Below, one piece after another: positions 6,601-6,812 of a stretch of 6,812 nt of DNA. Below the pieces are notes generated by a model, which made no database searches, was not told the origin of the DNA, and saw nothing but the letters and a program-made list of their open reading frames with translations. Location of the stretch: assembly GCA_029287875.1 (NCBI GenBank), contig JARFQH010000027.1:1-6812 (forward strand), read 5' to 3'. The DNA is from Desulfobacteraceae bacterium (lineage in GTDB: Bacteria > Desulfobacterota > Desulfobacteria > Desulfobacterales > SG8-13). Numbering within the stretch: the first letter of the stretch is position 1; the number at the start of each line of letters is the position of its first letter. The translations under genes and the position numbers were made by a program.

Positions 6601-6807
6601 TCCGTGGCAGCCGGTGGCACGGATTTCCACCTGTTTTGAAAAACCCTGGCTTTTGGCTTCGTCGTTCAAGGCTTCCAGAACGCCGGCGGCACCATATGCG
6701 CGGCAGCCGGTCATACAGACATGGACTTCGGTAATGCCTTCTTTTTTACGGGACAAAATCTTGTTGCGGAGCCACTCAAGCTGACCGATGGATGAAAGTT
6801 TTTCCAT
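3676..6807 (-). CDS. NuoF/HydB-like plus GltD/NfnB-like fusion iron-sulfur flavoprotein, putative NAD(P)H electron-input subunit
   Basis: A 1043-residue cytosolic protein with no signal peptide or membrane segment. Residues 1-110 are a thioredoxin-like [2Fe-2S] domain (Cys31, 35, 67, 71). Residues about 140-360 are the NADH/FMN fold of NuoF, with RGRGGAGFPTGLKW (184-197), NADEGDPGAFMDRA (213-226) and GAGAFVCGEETAL (297-309). An SLBB domain covers about 370-430. A NuoF-type [4Fe-4S] site follows (Cys474, 477, 480, 520). From about 550 the protein becomes GltD-like. It has cysteine pairs 550/555 and 563/567 (ACQHACPAG), Cys602/606/610/614, an FAD motif VGAGPAG (658-664), a second dinucleotide motif IGGGNVAVD (791-799), GVFAGGD (931-937) and a terminal RCLRCD (1030-1035). 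The 2x[4Fe-4S] tail typical of HydB is absent. The ATG at 6807 is five bases from the window end, but the N-terminus looks natural. ATGA overlap with metV implies a shared role, probably NAD(P)H-linked and possibly bifurcating electron transfer to MetVF. Confidence 0.92.
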   Translation of the reverse strand: MEKLSSIGQLEWLRNKILSRKKEGITEVHVCMTGCRAYGAAGVLEALNDEAKSQGFSKQVEIRATGCHGFCAKAPVIAIEPLGVQYQEVEPTDAAEIVALTLKRKQLIDRLAYRAPKTFQPIFYRNQIPFYAKQERRVLANCGRIDPTNIEHYIAAGGYQALVKALSKMPPDQVIEEVLSAKLRGRGGAGFPTGLKWKFARQAEGRPKYVVCNADEGDPGAFMDRAILEGDPHAVVEGMLIGAFAMGSEYGFIYVREEYPIAIDHLTIAIEQAKELGLLGENILGTGTNFDLSLRLGAGAFVCGEETALMASIEGQRGMPRARPPFPAQAGIDGKPTNINNVETWANVPLIVKNGADWYGEVGTADSKGTKIFSLAGKVNNTGLVEVPIGSTVKEVIFDIGGGIPKGRAFKAVQMGGPAGGCVPPQFLNLAIDYDTIQRIGAIMGSGGMVVMDENNCMVEIARFFLSFTQSESCGKCAPCRLGTTQLLETLTRITRGEGRMADIDTIRELGETMAEASLCGLGQASPKPALSTLKYFLREFEDHIQEHRCAGAVCDSMVISACQHACPAGIDVPNYVAAVAEGDYARSVEIIRERNPFPAVCGRICIHPCEYKCRRGELDEPVAIRALKRVASDWYFNNIGPQREPFAVTQKEKIAIVGAGPAGLTCAYFLASMGYRTTVFEAQSVAGGMLGIAVPEFRLPRQVIEEEIQYIENCGVEIRYNSPIDAKHTFNDLLDEGYSAVFIAAGAQASKRIGIPGEDADLAGLYYGLEFLSEVRAGKEVPLNGKTVIIGGGNVAVDVARTALRSGAQEAQIFCLEPRDEMPAWEQDVEEAIDEGIAINTEASPSRITQKDGRVTGIEFTHCVCVFDDEGCFNPTCDLEDTRFVDADNIIISIGQAADMSFLDADSQLERELWGALVVNTNTLATNVPGVFAGGDFTTGPTFVIRAISSGRRAAIAIDKHLGGDSSRVYIPDEKSVRHTSTKLALEGESMEDEPRTDMGHEDANERIKDFREVEKGFTEEEARREATRCLRCDLEKEENGI
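3688..3693 (-). promoter_or_regulatory. Ribosome-binding site of metV within the upstream gene
   Basis: GAGGAG lies inside the last codons of the fusion gene, 8 bases before the metV ATG. With the ATGA stop-start overlap at 3676-3679 it supports translational coupling and near-equal synthesis of the two proteins. Confidence 0.75.
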
Positions 6808-6812
6808 ATCTT

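Overview
The window looks like chromosomal DNA from a strictly anaerobic bacterium, most likely a sulfate-reducing member of the Desulfobacterota (Desulfobacteraceae-like). This is inferred from protein content and style: a MetV/MetF pair of the Wood-Ljungdahl methyl branch, a very large cysteine-rich flavoprotein joining a NuoF/HydB-like half to a GltD/NfnB-like half, an anaerobic GlpB-type protein, and intergenic spaces packed with short degenerate tandem repeats. No rRNA, tRNA, CRISPR array, phage gene or transposase is visible.

All four credible genes lie on the minus strand, so transcription runs from right to left. First is a 1043-residue iron-sulfur flavoprotein (6807 to 3676). Its stop overlaps the start of metV (3679 to 3026) in an ATGA arrangement. 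A 369-base spacer follows, then metF (2656 to 1769). After another spacer of about 260 bases comes glpB (1509 to 223), which has its own good sigma70-like promoter with a palindrome between the -35 and -10 boxes. The left 222 bases hold a 113-base palindromic element and a short repeat, with no gene.

Functionally, MetF and MetV should form methylene-tetrahydrofolate reductase, converting methylene-THF to methyl-THF, or the reverse when acetyl-CoA is oxidised. The fusion protein is coupled to metV and is the obvious candidate for exchanging electrons with it. It carries a predicted FMN/NADH site, an FAD site, a second NAD(P) site and several iron-sulfur clusters. Known MetVF partners in acetogens are RnfC2 or HdrABC-MvhD, so a NuoF-GltD fusion would be a different electron-input module, possibly a bifurcating one. 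GlpB belongs to anaerobic glycerol-3-phosphate oxidation and appears to be a separate transcription unit.

The most unusual non-coding feature is that the spacers consist largely of degenerate tandem repeats with a period of 7 or 8 bases, belonging to several unrelated families. One family (CAACNCG) abuts the stop codons of both metV and metF, and in inverted orientation abuts the metF ribosome-binding site. Its arms could form a near-perfect 20-bp helix between metV and metF in the transcript.
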